A DNA stretch of 64,000 nt, from positions 49,875 to 113,874 of the forward strand of contig JAKACW010000003.1 in the NCBI GenBank assembly GCA_021821045.1, written 5' to 3'. The stretch is from Pseudomonadota bacterium. GTDB taxonomy: Bacteria; Pseudomonadota; Gammaproteobacteria; JAADHS01. Made by a program: the position numbers and the translations under genes. Positions 25,322 through 34,522 of the stretch are shown here, piece after piece; the stretch's first letter is position 1, and the number at the start of each line of letters is the position of its first letter. The notes beneath the pieces were generated by a model that was given only the letters and a program-made list of their open reading frames with translations, did not search any database and was not told the origin of the DNA.

Positions 25322-26494
25322 ATGACACTCAAAGGATTGCCTCTGGCCGTCGCGCTTAGCGGCATCACCTTCGCCAGCCTGGGCGCGCCCTACGTACCGG
25401 TCAGCGACAATGAGGTTCTACTGGAACTGGCCGCGATATCGCGGGCCGATCAAGCGCAGTGGCGAGAACATCGACAATCTCTCGCGGCATCGCCATTAGA
25501 TACGCAAGCAGCAACGCAACTGGTGACTGCTTATCTGGAACATGCAACGGCCACCGCGGACGCCCGCTATGTGAGCTACGCGCAGGGAGTATTGACGCCG
25601 TGGCGGTTCGACGCGCGTCCCGCACCGGCCATCCTCGTCGCGCGAGCGGCGGTTAAGCAGGCACTGCACCGCTTTGATGATGCGGTCGCCGACTTAACGC
25701 TCGCCATCAGGGCTCAACCCGAAAACCCACAAGCACGGCTTATGCGCGCCAACATTCACCAAGTCAGGGGCCGATTCGATGACGCCGCCGGCGACTGCGC
25801 GGCACTGTGGCGCCAGGTTCCCGCTCACATCGTGCAGACCTGCCGCGCTGCGAACGCGGTTAGCGAAGACCAAGTTGGGCGTGCGAGAGTCATGCTCGAT
25901 GGCCTGCTGGCCGACAGCGGCGACCTCCCCGCAAACGAACTGATCTGGTGTCTGCATACCGCATCTGAACTGGCGTGGCGTCAAGGCGACCTCCCGGGCG
26001 CCGCGCGCTACATCGAGCGGGCCTTGCTTGTTGCACCGGACACGCCTTCACTGTTGACGGCCCAAGCGGACCTGTTACTCGAGCAGCGCCAATACGAATC
26101 CGTGGTTGCGCGCCGCTACGAGCGCGTGGCGGACACGGGCTTGATGGTTCGTGTCGCCATGGCGGCAAAACGGTTGGGAATCGGACGTAGCGACGAACTA
26201 GCGCGCGAGCTCCGAGCCCGATTTGCCGCGGATGCGCAACGGGGCGACCGTCGCCATTTGCGCGAGGAAGGAATGTTCGCGCTGCACGTTATTGACGACC
26301 CGGATGTCGCGCTCGAGCTCGCGCAGCAGAATTGGGCCGTGCAACGCGAGGCCGCCGATCGCCGCTTATTGATTGCGGCGGCCGCCCGAGCCGGACAACC
26401 GGGGGCCGCAGAGCCGGTGCTGACACTGCTCCGAAACGGACTTTTCGATCAGAGTCTTGCGCATGCCGACACACAAGAAGGGGAGCAACTATGA
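25322..26494 (+). CDS. Exported TPR-like protein of the DUF4331 operon
   Basis: This protein of 390 residues has a signal peptide (about residues 1-22) and helical TPR-like repeats, most clearly at about residues 100-170 (A-V-K-Q-A-L-H-R-F-D-D-A-V-A-D-L and A-R-L-M-R-A-N-I-H-Q-V-R-G-R-F-D-D-A-style units) and 205-260. It is likely a periplasmic scaffold. The ATG at 25322 has a GAGGAG site 8 bases upstream. The open frame starting at 25256 runs through the hairpin and is not the gene start. Its stop overlaps the HupE start (ATGA). DUF4331, TPR and HupE proteins are inferred to work together. Confidence 0.82.
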   Translation: MTLKGLPLAVALSGITFASLGAPYVPVSDNEVLLELAAISRADQAQWREHRQSLAASPLDTQAATQLVTAYLEHATATADARYVSYAQGVLTPWRFDARPAPAILVARAAVKQALHRFDDAVADLTLAIRAQPENPQARLMRANIHQVRGRFDDAAGDCAALWRQVPAHIVQTCRAANAVSEDQVGRARVMLDGLLADSGDLPANELIWCLHTASELAWRQGDLPGAARYIERALLVAPDTPSLLTAQADLLLEQRQYESVVARRYERVADTGLMVRVAMAAKRLGIGRSDELARELRARFAADAQRGDRRHLREEGMFALHVIDDPDVALELAQQNWAVQREAADRRLLIAAAARAGQPGAAEPVLTLLRNGLFDQSLAHADTQEGEQL

Positions 26495-27573
26495 AAACGC
26501 TCATGACGTTTGCAGTGCTCATAACGCTGATTGGCGCCGATGCTCGCGCCCACTCTTTCAGCGACAGCTTCCTATCCATCGATAACGCGAGCGCCGTTCT
26601 GCGCAGCGAGTGGCACTTGTCACTGCAAGATCTGGAGATCGCCGTGGGCCTGGATATGAATCAGGACGGCCGAGTAACCTGGAGCGAGATACGCAAGCGC
26701 AGGGACGACGTCGAAGCCTATGCTCTCGGTCGTTTGAGCTATGGACCTGAGGAGACCCCATGTCGACACTTGCCGCAGGCGTTGCTCGTTGATGTGCGGC
26801 GCGATGTTCCCTATGCGGTTCTGCGATTCGATAGCGTCTGCGCCGGGAGAAAAGCCTCCGAGTCGTTTAACGTGCGGTACGGCGCCATGTTCGACATCGA
26901 TCCGCAGCATCGCGGCTTCATCACCCTGGCCGGCAGTGACGCCGCGCCGCTGATTGTCCGTCCCGACGCGCCGACGATTGAGCTGGGCCGAGTGGGAACA
27001 ACACTGGCGACGGCGCTGACTTATATCCGCGAAGGCATATGGCACATCTGGAGCGGATCCGACCATTTGCTGTTCTTGCTGACCTTGCTGCTCGGCGTGG
27101 TATGCGCGAGCCGCCACCGGCGCGCAGGGAAGGACACCATCCTGATCGTCACGGCGTTTACCGTGGCCCACTCCATCACACTGGTGCTTGGATCGCTGCA
27201 CGTCGTCAGCGTGTCCAGCTTTTGGATCGAGGTCGTCATTGCCGCCTCTATCGCCGTGGCCGCCGTAACGAATCTCATGCCGCGACTGGAGCCCTACCGC
27301 GCCCTGCTGGCTTTCGGATTCGGCCTGATTCACGGTTTCGGGTTCGCCGGCGTCCTGGAAGAGTTGTCACTTACCGGCGAAGCATTCGCCACGGCCCTGG
27401 TGAGCTTTAACGTGGGCGTGGAGATCGGGCAACTGGCCGTCGTCGCTGTGTTTCTGATCATCAGTCGCGTCTGGCAAAACTTGGGAATGGATCCGAACCG
27501 CTTAAAGCAGGTCGGCTCAGTAGCCATTGCCGCGACCGGCATCGCGTGGGCCGCGTTTCGGGCCGTGGGCTGA
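26491..27573 (+). CDS. HupE/UreJ-family membrane protein with EF-hand-like N-terminal loop
   Basis: This protein of 360 residues has a signal peptide (1-20), a periplasmic domain (about 21-165) and six or seven membrane helices (about 170-355) of the HupE/UreJ_2 type, with I-W-H-I-W-S-G-S-D-H-L-L-F-L-L, A-H-S-I-T-L and G-L-I-H-G-F-G-F-A. These His-rich helices resemble nickel/cobalt permease relatives. The periplasmic part holds D55-x-N57-x-D59-G60-x-V62-x-x-x-E66, a textbook EF-hand calcium loop. The ATG at 26491 overlaps the TPR stop and has AGGGGAG upstream. It is the last gene of the operon; a REP pair follows. Metal transport or sensing is the best guess. Confidence 0.87.
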   Translation: MKTLMTFAVLITLIGADARAHSFSDSFLSIDNASAVLRSEWHLSLQDLEIAVGLDMNQDGRVTWSEIRKRRDDVEAYALGRLSYGPEETPCRHLPQALLVDVRRDVPYAVLRFDSVCAGRKASESFNVRYGAMFDIDPQHRGFITLAGSDAAPLIVRPDAPTIELGRVGTTLATALTYIREGIWHIWSGSDHLLFLLTLLLGVVCASRHRRAGKDTILIVTAFTVAHSITLVLGSLHVVSVSSFWIEVVIAASIAVAAVTNLMPRLEPYRALLAFGFGLIHGFGFAGVLEELSLTGEAFATALVSFNVGVEIGQLAVVAVFLIISRVWQNLGMDPNRLKQVGSVAIAATGIAWAAFRAVG

Positions 27574-27598
27574 TCGGTTGCGACTTCGATGATGCAAG

Positions 27599-27669
27599 AA
27601 TCGCGGTAACAAACCGCTCCCACAACGTCGGACATAACGTGCGTTGTGGGAGCGGATCATTCCTCGATT
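27599..27669. repeat. REP/BIME cluster 6 (inverted pair)
   Basis: A reverse unit at 27599-27623 (AATCGCGGTAACAAACCGCT then CCCAC) and a forward unit at 27646-27669 (one base changed: TTCCTCGATT) fill the convergent gap between hupE and the next minus-strand gene. Confidence 0.9.
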
Positions 27670-27686
27670 CTTTGTCCGCCCAGTCG

Positions 27687-28898
27687 TTACGGTGTCATCT
27701 GCCCAAACGTGCCAGACACCACTCGCCCAGTGCGCGAAAACGAATGCAGCACGGGCGGCGTGTAGCTGACATGATAGGTCAGTTCATAGGTGGGAACGAG
27801 AACCTTCAACGGCTTTTTCAGCGGCGGCTTGGGAGGCTGCCAGGTCTCGGTATACAGCGTCATCGTGTGCATCCCGGGTGAGTAATTGATGCTTTGGGTG
27901 GACACGTCAAATGAGGTGCTCGTCGTGCGCAGCAACGAATCGCGGACGTTGCCGATGACCGCTAGAATGGTGGTCGGCTCGCCGTCGAGGAGCATTGACG
28001 GCAGGTTGAGAGCGATCTGATCGTTTTCCCGCATGGCAAACGGCGGTGTCTCCACTGCGTGAAAATTGGCGTAAGACTGCAACGAAACAGTTTCGACCGG
28101 ATTGCCAACGGGTTGTCCGTCAATTGTCTGAGCCGGCAGACGGCGCAAACTCAGCGGAGCAACCTCGATCCGCTGTTTCAATACCGTGGTGAGTTTTACG
28201 GCCAGAGGCGGACTCCAGATGATTGCTTCGAAATTGGGGTCCGATGAGACGCCGATGGTGGCGCAGTTGCCGCCGAACGGCAATTCGCTGGACGACGGCG
28301 GCGTGAAACTGCTGCGCACCCGTGAGGTGATGATGTCCCGCACGCCGACGACCTCTTCCAGGATATTGCCGCCTTCGATGCTGGCCGGCCCGGGCACGGA
28401 AACGAAGTGCAGATTTCCGGCCGACGTCCACCAGCCCTCGCAGGAGACGTCGATATCCACGGGGATGTAGATGACACGGTCGAACGACCACGGGATCTCG
28501 ACGTCGATTCGAATGTCGAACGGCGCACGGGCGATGAACTGATTGGGACGGTCGACATGTTGCGTGAACGTCCGATACGGCGTTCCCGCCGTCACCGCGC
28601 CGCGGGACACCCGCGTGGACTTTCCGTCAGCCGCCAACGACGCATTGGTGTCGTTGACGACCTGCTGCGCGAACCCTTCGACGAAACGGCGCAGCACTTC
28701 CATCGAAAAGTTCGGTGTGGTGCTTCGCTGCACGGTGGCGGCCGGCCCCAGCGGTGGCGGCACGCTGGCGGTGGCGAGGGACGCATTGAGCGCCACGACG
28801 GCGGCGAGACCCAACAACAAACCGAAACGCTTTTCCGCTCCGCGTCTTTCAGCGGAATCGGAACGAGCGGCGAACCTGTAAGCGCAATCGTTACGCAT
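27687..28898 (-). CDS. Hypothetical exported protein
   Basis: This is a protein of about 403 residues. The ATG at 28898 has an ideal AAGGAG site and leads into a basic N-terminus and a hydrophobic segment (about residues 26-44) that ends in A-T-A-S, so it is exported. The rest is predicted beta-rich with no motif I recognise. It has one Cys pair (S-C-E-G-W-W and G-G-N-C-A-T) that could form a disulfide in the periplasm. The gene is alone on its strand between two REP clusters. Function is unknown. Confidence 0.75.
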   Translation of the reverse strand: MRNDCAYRFAARSDSAERRGAEKRFGLLLGLAAVVALNASLATASVPPPLGPAATVQRSTTPNFSMEVLRRFVEGFAQQVVNDTNASLAADGKSTRVSRGAVTAGTPYRTFTQHVDRPNQFIARAPFDIRIDVEIPWSFDRVIYIPVDIDVSCEGWWTSAGNLHFVSVPGPASIEGGNILEEVVGVRDIITSRVRSSFTPPSSSELPFGGNCATIGVSSDPNFEAIIWSPPLAVKLTTVLKQRIEVAPLSLRRLPAQTIDGQPVGNPVETVSLQSYANFHAVETPPFAMRENDQIALNLPSMLLDGEPTTILAVIGNVRDSLLRTTSTSFDVSTQSINYSPGMHTMTLYTETWQPPKPPLKKPLKVLVPTYELTYHVSYTPPVLHSFSRTGRVVSGTFGQMTP

Positions 28899-29207
28899 AG
28901 GTGACTCCTTTTGAGCAACGTCGTGAATCGTCGCCGACCATGATCGGCGCGCCTCGACAGGCCGGTACTTCGACGATGTGAGCTCCGGGAAATGCCGGCG
29001 TGTCGAATCCAAGCTACGATGCAGCGAGACTTGCGGATGGTGCACAATTGCCGATCGGCGCGGTGCGATATTTCCTTGCGCAGAAGGAACGGGGGAATTA
29101 GATTGGCGCGGTCAGCCGAAGATCACGACCGAGATTTGACGTGGATTCGGATCGCGGTCGTCGCTACGGGCATCCTGCCCTCTCGCGACATTCGCACATC
29201 CATGTGC

Positions 29208-29302
29208 ATCGGAAACCGCTCCCGCATGGGACGGATCCGTTGTGGGAGCGGATCATTCCGCGATTGACTCGGCGAAGGATCGCAGTAGGAAACCGCTCCC
29301 AC
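29208..29302. repeat. REP/BIME cluster 7 (three units)
   Basis: A degenerate reverse unit (29208-29226), a perfect forward unit (29242-29265) and a reverse unit (29278-29302, GATCGCAGTAGGAAACCGCT then CCCAC) lie between two minus-strand genes. The rest of the 28899-29320 gap holds no gene or RNA that I can support. Confidence 0.9.
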
Positions 29303-29320
29303 ATCGATCCTCACCGCGGT

Positions 29321-30253
29321 CTAATACTCGTAGCCAAATTCTTTGCGGAACCGCGCTTTGAATTCGTCCTCCGTGAACTGGTGATTCTGGGTGCCGTAGT
29401 GCTCGATCTTCAGCGTACCCATGAGGGAGGCGATGCGGCCGGTAGTTTCCCAATCCATGTTGTTCATGATGCCGAACATCAAGCCGGCGCGGTAGGCATC
29501 GCCGCAGCCGGTCGGATCGGCAATGGCGCGGGGCTCCACCGATGCGACCTCGAAGCGATGCTCGCCGGCATAGATGTAGGACCCCTTGGCGCCGCGCGTA
29601 ACGATGTACGCCTCGACCATCTCGGCGATTTCGTGGGGCGATTTGCCGGTGCGTTCTTGGAGCAATTGACCTTCATAGTCGTTGACGGTGATCCAGGTGG
29701 CTTGATCGATGAAGCGCAACAAGTCGTCGCCGTCGAACATCGGCATGCCCTGGCCCGGATCGAAAATAAAGCGAATGCCGCGCTCGGCGAATTGCTCGGC
29801 GTGCATGATCATGCCGTCGCGGCCGTCAGGCGATACGGTGCCGATCACGATTGCCTCGTCGTCAGGCACGACATTTTCATGGGACAAGCCCATGGCTCCC
29901 GGATGAAACGCCGTGATTTGGTTGTCGTCGAGATCGGTGGTGATGAACGCCTGCGCGGTGTAGGTGCCTTCCATTTCACGCACCAGGGCGTCGTTGATGC
30001 CGCACTTCTTGAGCCACTGGCGATAAGGCTGAAAGTCCGTTCCGACCGTGGCCATGGGCAAGGGATCGCCGCCGAGCATCTTTAGGTTATAGGCGATATT
30101 GCCGGCGCAACCGCCGTATTCGCGGCGCATCTCGGGCACCAGGAACGAGATGTTCAGCATATGCACTTTATCCGGCAGAATGTGGTTTTTGAAACGATCA
30201 TGGAACACCATGATGTTGTCGTACGCGTAGGAGCCGCAGATCAGTGCTTTCAT
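29321..30253 (-). CDS. PfkB-family carbohydrate/adenosine kinase
   Basis: This protein of 310 residues has the ribokinase fold. An N-terminal G-G-C-A-G-N-I-A-Y-N-L (about residues 48-58) forms the sugar-binding part of PfkB signature 1, and D-P-T-G-C-G-D-A-Y-R-A-G-L (about 250-262) is signature 2 with the catalytic Asp. The second signature uses C-G-D where G-A-G-D is usual, a variant I associate with a bacterial adenosine-kinase-like subgroup. The substrate could be adenosine or a sugar. AAGGAAC precedes the ATG at 30253. The much longer open frame to 30454 has no support. A short AT-rich gap separates it from dgkA. Confidence 0.83.
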   Translation of the reverse strand: MKALICGSYAYDNIMVFHDRFKNHILPDKVHMLNISFLVPEMRREYGGCAGNIAYNLKMLGGDPLPMATVGTDFQPYRQWLKKCGINDALVREMEGTYTAQAFITTDLDDNQITAFHPGAMGLSHENVVPDDEAIVIGTVSPDGRDGMIMHAEQFAERGIRFIFDPGQGMPMFDGDDLLRFIDQATWITVNDYEGQLLQERTGKSPHEIAEMVEAYIVTRGAKGSYIYAGEHRFEVASVEPRAIADPTGCGDAYRAGLMFGIMNNMDWETTGRIASLMGTLKIEHYGTQNHQFTEDEFKARFRKEFGYEY

Positions 30254-30342
30254 ATGGATGTTCCTTACCTTGGTCAAGCGCCGCAGCAGCGTTAACGCAC
30301 GCTCCGCCGCGTAAAAGTGAATCGCAAATAAAAAGTATACTG

Positions 30343-30702
30343 CTAGAAAACAACGCCAATCCACACCGCGGTCGCCGCGACAATCGAAAGCAGCACGGCC
30401 GCCGATCCGCAATCCTTGGCGCGTCCCGCCAGTTCGTGCCGTTGCTCGCCCCACAGATCGACCGCCGCTTCGATTGCGGAGTTAATCAGCTCGATTACCA
30501 ATACCATCAGCAGCGCGGCCACCACCAGCACGCGCTCGAGTGTCGTCTCGGCGGCCCACACACCCACCGGCAGCGCAATGACGATGACGGCCAACTCCTG
30601 GCGAAAAGCGGCTTCGTGACGAAACGCGGCGACCAATCCTTGCCACGAGTACCCGGCGGCGGCGATGACCCGCGCTAAGCCAGTGTTACCCGGCTTGCCC
30701 AT
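30343..30702 (-). CDS. dgkA: Diacylglycerol kinase
   Basis: This 119-residue three-helix membrane enzyme is the size of E. coli DgkA. It has A-A-F-R-Q-E at residues 31-36 and the catalytic [12 protein letters not shown] at 71-82, where Glu76-equivalent and Asn72-equivalent residues of the family fall. It phosphorylates diacylglycerol to phosphatidate, recycling lipid from membrane-derived glycan synthesis. Its ATG at 30702 overlaps the end of gcvPB by 17 bases, so it is the last gene of the glycine cleavage operon by layout, although functionally unrelated. The longer frame reaching 31059 is antisense noise against gcvPB. Confidence 0.9.
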   Translation of the reverse strand: MGKPGNTGLARVIAAAGYSWQGLVAAFRHEAAFRQELAVIVIALPVGVWAAETTLERVLVVAALLMVLVIELINSAIEAAVDLWGEQRHELAGRAKDCGSAAVLLSIVAATAVWIGVVF

Positions 30703-32152
30703 CGCCCGCCGCGCGATACGCCACATCCAGTTCGCGGGCGGCGCGCACGTCGTCAAGCCGCCTAACGGGCAAGGTGTGCGGCGCGGTCTTGACCCACTCC
30801 GGCTGTGTTTCGGCCTCGGCTTTGATCGCGCACATCGCTTGAATGAACGAGTCCAACGCCTGCTTGGTTTCCGTTTCCGTGGGCTCGATGAGAAAACACT
30901 CGGGCACAAGCAAAGGAAAATACGTCGTCGGCGCATGATGGCCGAAGTCCAACAGGCGCTTGGCAAAGTCCATCGCCGAGACATTGTGGTTCTTAGACAG
31001 TTTCTTGAGCGTGATGATGAATTCGTGCGTCGCGCGACGGGTCGGGTACGCCAGATCAAACCCGCTTTTCTCCAACTGGGCCATGATGTAGTTGGCGTTC
31101 AGGACGGCGTATTCAGCAACCCGCTGCATGCCCTCGCGGCCGAGCAAGCGGGCATAGACATAGGCCCGCAACAGCACACCGACATTGCCGGTAAAGGCCG
31201 ACATGCGGCCGATGGTCTTAGGGCAGTCGCGCTCGGTGAGCAGGCTGTACGTTTCGCCGTCGAACCCCACGATGGGCACGGGCATGAAGGGAATCAAACG
31301 TTCAGCCACGCCCACCGGCCCCGCGCCCGGCCCGCCGCCACCATGGGGCGTCGAAAACGTCTTGTGCAAATTCATGTGCACGACGTCGAAACCCATGTCG
31401 CCGGGCTTGGACTTGCCCAAGATGGCGTTCAGGTTGGCGCCATCGTAATACAGCAAACCGCCGGCCTGATGAACCAAGCGGGCAATCTCCTTGATCTTGC
31501 GCTCGAACACGCCGAGGGTCGACGGGTTGGTCAGCATGATGCCCGCGGTGCGCGGCCCCAGCGCCTTCTTGAGTTCTTCGATATCGACATCGCCGTCGTC
31601 GCCCGTCGGAATTTCATGCACTTTGTAGCCGCACATGGCCGCCGTGGCGGGGTTGGTTCCGTGAGCGGCATCGGGCACGAGAATCTCATCGCGAGCCGTG
31701 TCGCCGCGGGCTTCATGGTAGGCGCGAATCATAGCCACGCCGGCGAACTCGCCCTGCGCGCCCGCCATGGGCGCCAGCGACACAGCCTTCATGCCGGTGA
31801 CGTCTTTGAGAATTTCCTGCAGTTCGTACAAGCAGGCCAATACGCCCTGGCCGCTGGAATCCGGCGCCAAGGGATGACGGCTCAAAAACCCCGGCAGCAT
31901 CGCCAGCGTGTTGCACGCCCGCGGGTTGTACTTCATGGTGCAGGAACCGAGCGGGTAGAAGTGGGTGTCGATGGAAAAGTTTTTCTGCGACAGGCGTGTA
32001 TAGTGGCGCACCACTTCCAGCTCCGACACTTCCGGCAGCTTGGGCGACGTGCGGCGCAACAGGGTGGCCGGAACATCGCTGACCTCCGCTTCGAACAACG
32101 GAGCTTGGGCCGTCGCGCGACGGCCCGTTCGGGATTGCTCAAAAATCAACAT
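30686..32152 (-). CDS. gcvPB: Glycine dehydrogenase (decarboxylating) subunit 2
   Basis: This protein of 488 residues is the C-terminal-half subunit of the split P-protein. The PLP lysine is K264 in [10 protein letters not shown], followed by a Gly-rich G-G-G-G-P-G loop; [17 protein letters not shown] (58-74) is also characteristic. With GcvPA it decarboxylates glycine and passes the aminomethyl group to lipoylated GcvH. I chose the ATG at 32152 (M-L-I-F-E), the usual family start. It is separated from gcvPA by the tpx gene, which is unusual. The lipoamide dehydrogenase (L-protein) is not in the window. Confidence 0.95.
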   Translation of the reverse strand: MLIFEQSRTGRRATAQAPLFEAEVSDVPATLLRRTSPKLPEVSELEVVRHYTRLSQKNFSIDTHFYPLGSCTMKYNPRACNTLAMLPGFLSRHPLAPDSSGQGVLACLYELQEILKDVTGMKAVSLAPMAGAQGEFAGVAMIRAYHEARGDTARDEILVPDAAHGTNPATAAMCGYKVHEIPTGDDGDVDIEELKKALGPRTAGIMLTNPSTLGVFERKIKEIARLVHQAGGLLYYDGANLNAILGKSKPGDMGFDVVHMNLHKTFSTPHGGGGPGAGPVGVAERLIPFMPVPIVGFDGETYSLLTERDCPKTIGRMSAFTGNVGVLLRAYVYARLLGREGMQRVAEYAVLNANYIMAQLEKSGFDLAYPTRRATHEFIITLKKLSKNHNVSAMDFAKRLLDFGHHAPTTYFPLLVPECFLIEPTETETKQALDSFIQAMCAIKAEAETQPEWVKTAPHTLPVRRLDDVRAARELDVAYRAAGDGQAG

Positions 32153-32179
32153 AAGCGTGCTGCATCTCAAGTGTAGGTG

Positions 32180-32680
32180 TTAGGCCAACGCGGACAACGC
32201 CTTGTCGTAGTTGGGTTCTTGGGCCACTTCGGTCACCAATTGGGAATAAATCACCTTGTCGTTTTCATCGAGCACGACGACCGCCCGGGCGGTGATGCCC
32301 TCGAGCGGGCCGTCGGTGATCAACACGCCGTAGTCCTTGGCGAAATGACGCGAGCGCATCATGGCAAGGGGGATCACGTTCTGCAGTTTCTCCATGCCGC
32401 AAAATCGGCCCATTGCGAAGGGCAGATCCGCCGAAACGATGAGAATGACCGCGTTCTTGTGCTTGGTCGCCGCCTCATTGAACTTTTTAGTCGAGGTCGC
32501 GCAAACCGGCGTGTCCAAGCTGGGAACGATATTGAGAAGCTTCCTCTTGCCCTTAAAGTTGGCCAGCGTTACGTCGGCCAGATCTTTGTTGGTCAATCGA
32601 AAATCGGGAGCTTTGCTGCCCACCGCCGGCAACTCGCCGTTGGTGTTAAAGGGAGCGCCGTTTAACGTTATCTTCGCCAT
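32180..32680 (-). CDS. tpx: Thiol peroxidase
   Basis: This 166-residue Tpx-type peroxiredoxin has its peroxidatic Cys60 in P-S-L-D-T-P-V-C and its resolving Cys94 in R-F-C-G-M-E-K-L, both at the positions known for Tpx. It reduces hydrogen peroxide and alkyl peroxides with thioredoxin and is soluble. The gene sits inside the glycine cleavage operon, 35 bases after gcvPA and 27 bases before gcvPB, all on one strand, so it is probably co-transcribed and subject to the upstream glycine riboswitch. Its own ribosome site AAAGGAG is strong. Confidence 0.95.
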   Translation of the reverse strand: MAKITLNGAPFNTNGELPAVGSKAPDFRLTNKDLADVTLANFKGKRKLLNIVPSLDTPVCATSTKKFNEAATKHKNAVILIVSADLPFAMGRFCGMEKLQNVIPLAMMRSRHFAKDYGVLITDGPLEGITARAVVVLDENDKVIYSQLVTEVAQEPNYDKALSALA

Positions 32681-32715
32681 TTGATATCTCCTTTGTTGGA
32701 TGCGTCAAGCGCGCA

Positions 32716-34074
32716 TTACGCTTTCAACGCCTCTGATAGCACCGCGACGTAGTCGTCCAGATCCGTCTCGGATTTCGTTTCCGTCACACACACTGAAACG
32801 CAGTTCTCTAGCTCGGGGTAATACTGATCGAGGCCAATGCCGCCAACAATCCGCTTGGCGGCCATGCGGGCCAGCACCTGCTCCGCGGGCTTGTTCAACT
32901 GAATGACCGCCTCATGAAAACAGGGTGCGCTGAAGCGCGGCGTGACTCCCGCGACACCCTTGAGGCGCGCCAGCAACGCCTGCAAACCGGCGTGGCTGGC
33001 CCGGGCGACGCGATTCATGCCTTCGCCACCCAGCAGGGACATATATATAGTTGCCGCCGTCACCAGCAAACCTTGATTGGTGCAGATGTTGGAGGTGGCC
33101 TTCGAGCGCCGGATGTGTTGCTCGCGTGCCTGCAAGGTCAACGCGAATCCCGGCTTGCCCTCCATGTCGACCGTTCGTCCGACGAGTCGGCCGGGCATTT
33201 GTCGAATGTAGGCGTCCTTACAGCACAGGAAACCAAAATAAGGTCCGCCCGAGGAAAGTGGAACGCCCAGAGGTTGTCCGTCACCGCAGACGATGTCGGC
33301 GCCGCTGCCGCCCCACTCGCCCGGCGGGGTCAACAACGCCAGAGCGGTTGGATTGACGACCGCAATGACCAGCGCATCGTGCCCATGGGCCCAGTCCGTG
33401 AGAGCGTGCACATCCTCCAAGGCGCCGAAAAAGTTCGGCATCGGGATCACCAGCGCGTTGAAATCGCCGGGCTGCGCCGGCAACCGATCCGCAGTAACCG
33501 TGCCGCTCTTGCGATCATAATCCACCAGCTCGATCTCGATGCCCTGATTTCGCACGATGGATTGCACGACAGCGCGATAGTGAGGATGCACCGTGCTCGG
33601 CATCAGCACGCGGCGGCTTTGGCTCTTGCGATTGGCCCGCACCGCCATCAACACCGCTTCCGCCAATGCGGACGCGCCGTCATACATCGACGCGTTGGAC
33701 ACATCCATGCCCGTCAGCGCGACCATCATGGACTGATACTCGTAAAGTAGTTGCAGCGTGCCCTGGCTCGCCTCGGCCTGATACGGCGTATAAGCGCTGT
33801 AAAACTCGCCGCGGGTCGTGATCTCCCACACGGCGGCGGGAATGTGATGCTCGTAGGCGCCGGCGCCGATGAAATTGCGGTAGCCGCCGTCGCGGGCCGC
33901 GCGATCCCGCATGATGCGGGCCACGTCCCACTCCGAACGTTGGGCCGGCACGTGAGCCAAACGGCTCGCGCGCAGATCCGCGGGGATTTCGTCGAACAGC
34001 GCATCCAGGGAGGACACGCCGATGGCCGCCAACATCTCGGCGACGTCTTGCTCAGTGTGCGGAATAAATGGCAT
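32716..34074 (-). CDS. gcvPA: Glycine dehydrogenase (decarboxylating) subunit 1
   Basis: This protein of 452 residues is the N-terminal-half subunit of the split P-protein. It begins M-P-F-I-P-H-T and contains [15 protein letters not shown] and [10 protein letters not shown], both typical of GcvPA. It lacks the PLP lysine, which is carried by GcvPB, and completes the active site in the heterotetramer. The ATG at 34074 is preferred over the longer frame to 34209, which would run into gcvH. It lies 23 bases downstream of gcvH in the operon. Confidence 0.95.
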   Translation of the reverse strand: MPFIPHTEQDVAEMLAAIGVSSLDALFDEIPADLRASRLAHVPAQRSEWDVARIMRDRAARDGGYRNFIGAGAYEHHIPAAVWEITTRGEFYSAYTPYQAEASQGTLQLLYEYQSMMVALTGMDVSNASMYDGASALAEAVLMAVRANRKSQSRRVLMPSTVHPHYRAVVQSIVRNQGIEIELVDYDRKSGTVTADRLPAQPGDFNALVIPMPNFFGALEDVHALTDWAHGHDALVIAVVNPTALALLTPPGEWGGSGADIVCGDGQPLGVPLSSGGPYFGFLCCKDAYIRQMPGRLVGRTVDMEGKPGFALTLQAREQHIRRSKATSNICTNQGLLVTAATIYMSLLGGEGMNRVARASHAGLQALLARLKGVAGVTPRFSAPCFHEAVIQLNKPAEQVLARMAAKRIVGGIGLDQYYPELENCVSVCVTETKSETDLDDYVAVLSEALKA

Positions 34075-34097
34075 AGGTAACCGTGCTTCGCTGCGGA

Positions 34098-34493
34098 TTA
34101 ATGTTCGTCGGCTTCGGCGACGGTTTGATAGCTCTGCGCATTCAACAGCCCGTCCAATTCGGTGGTCGAACTTGGTCGAACACGGAACAACCAGCCGTCT
34201 CCATAGCAATCCTTGTTGACCAGTTCCGGCGCGTCGCCCAGTTCGGGGTTGACCGCGACCACATCGCCCGAGATCGGACTATACACATCGCTTGCCGCCT
34301 TGACCGACTCGACCACGGCGCACTCTTGTTTGGCTTTCACCTTGCGCCCCACGTCGGGCAACTCGACATACACCATATCGCCCAGAAGATGCTGCGCGTG
34401 ATCCGTGATGCCGATAGACACCGTGCCATCGGACTCCTTACGCGCCCATTCGTGGGTTTCCGTATATTTGAGATCCGCGGGAATTTTGCTCAT
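34098..34493 (-). CDS. gcvH: Glycine cleavage system H protein
   Basis: This 131-residue lipoyl carrier has the full H-protein pattern: Y-T-E-T-H-E-W near the start, G-I-T-D-H-A-Q-x-x-L-G-D, and the lipoylation site K65 in [10 protein letters not shown]. The lipoamide arm shuttles the aminomethyl group between the P-protein and GcvT. It lies between gcvT and gcvPA, 29 and 23 bases apart, in one operon controlled by the riboswitch upstream of gcvT. Confidence 0.97.
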   Translation of the reverse strand: MSKIPADLKYTETHEWARKESDGTVSIGITDHAQHLLGDMVYVELPDVGRKVKAKQECAVVESVKAASDVYSPISGDVVAVNPELGDAPELVNKDCYGDGWLFRVRPSSTTELDGLLNAQSYQTVAEADEH

Positions 34494-34522
34494 CGAATTA
34501 CTCCTTAAACCAACTTAAAAAA

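Noticed and set aside
30665..32176. 503-residue plus-strand frame opposite gcvPB
   Set aside because: gcvPB is certain from its PLP site and operon. The opposite frame shows no motif and starts without a ribosome site.
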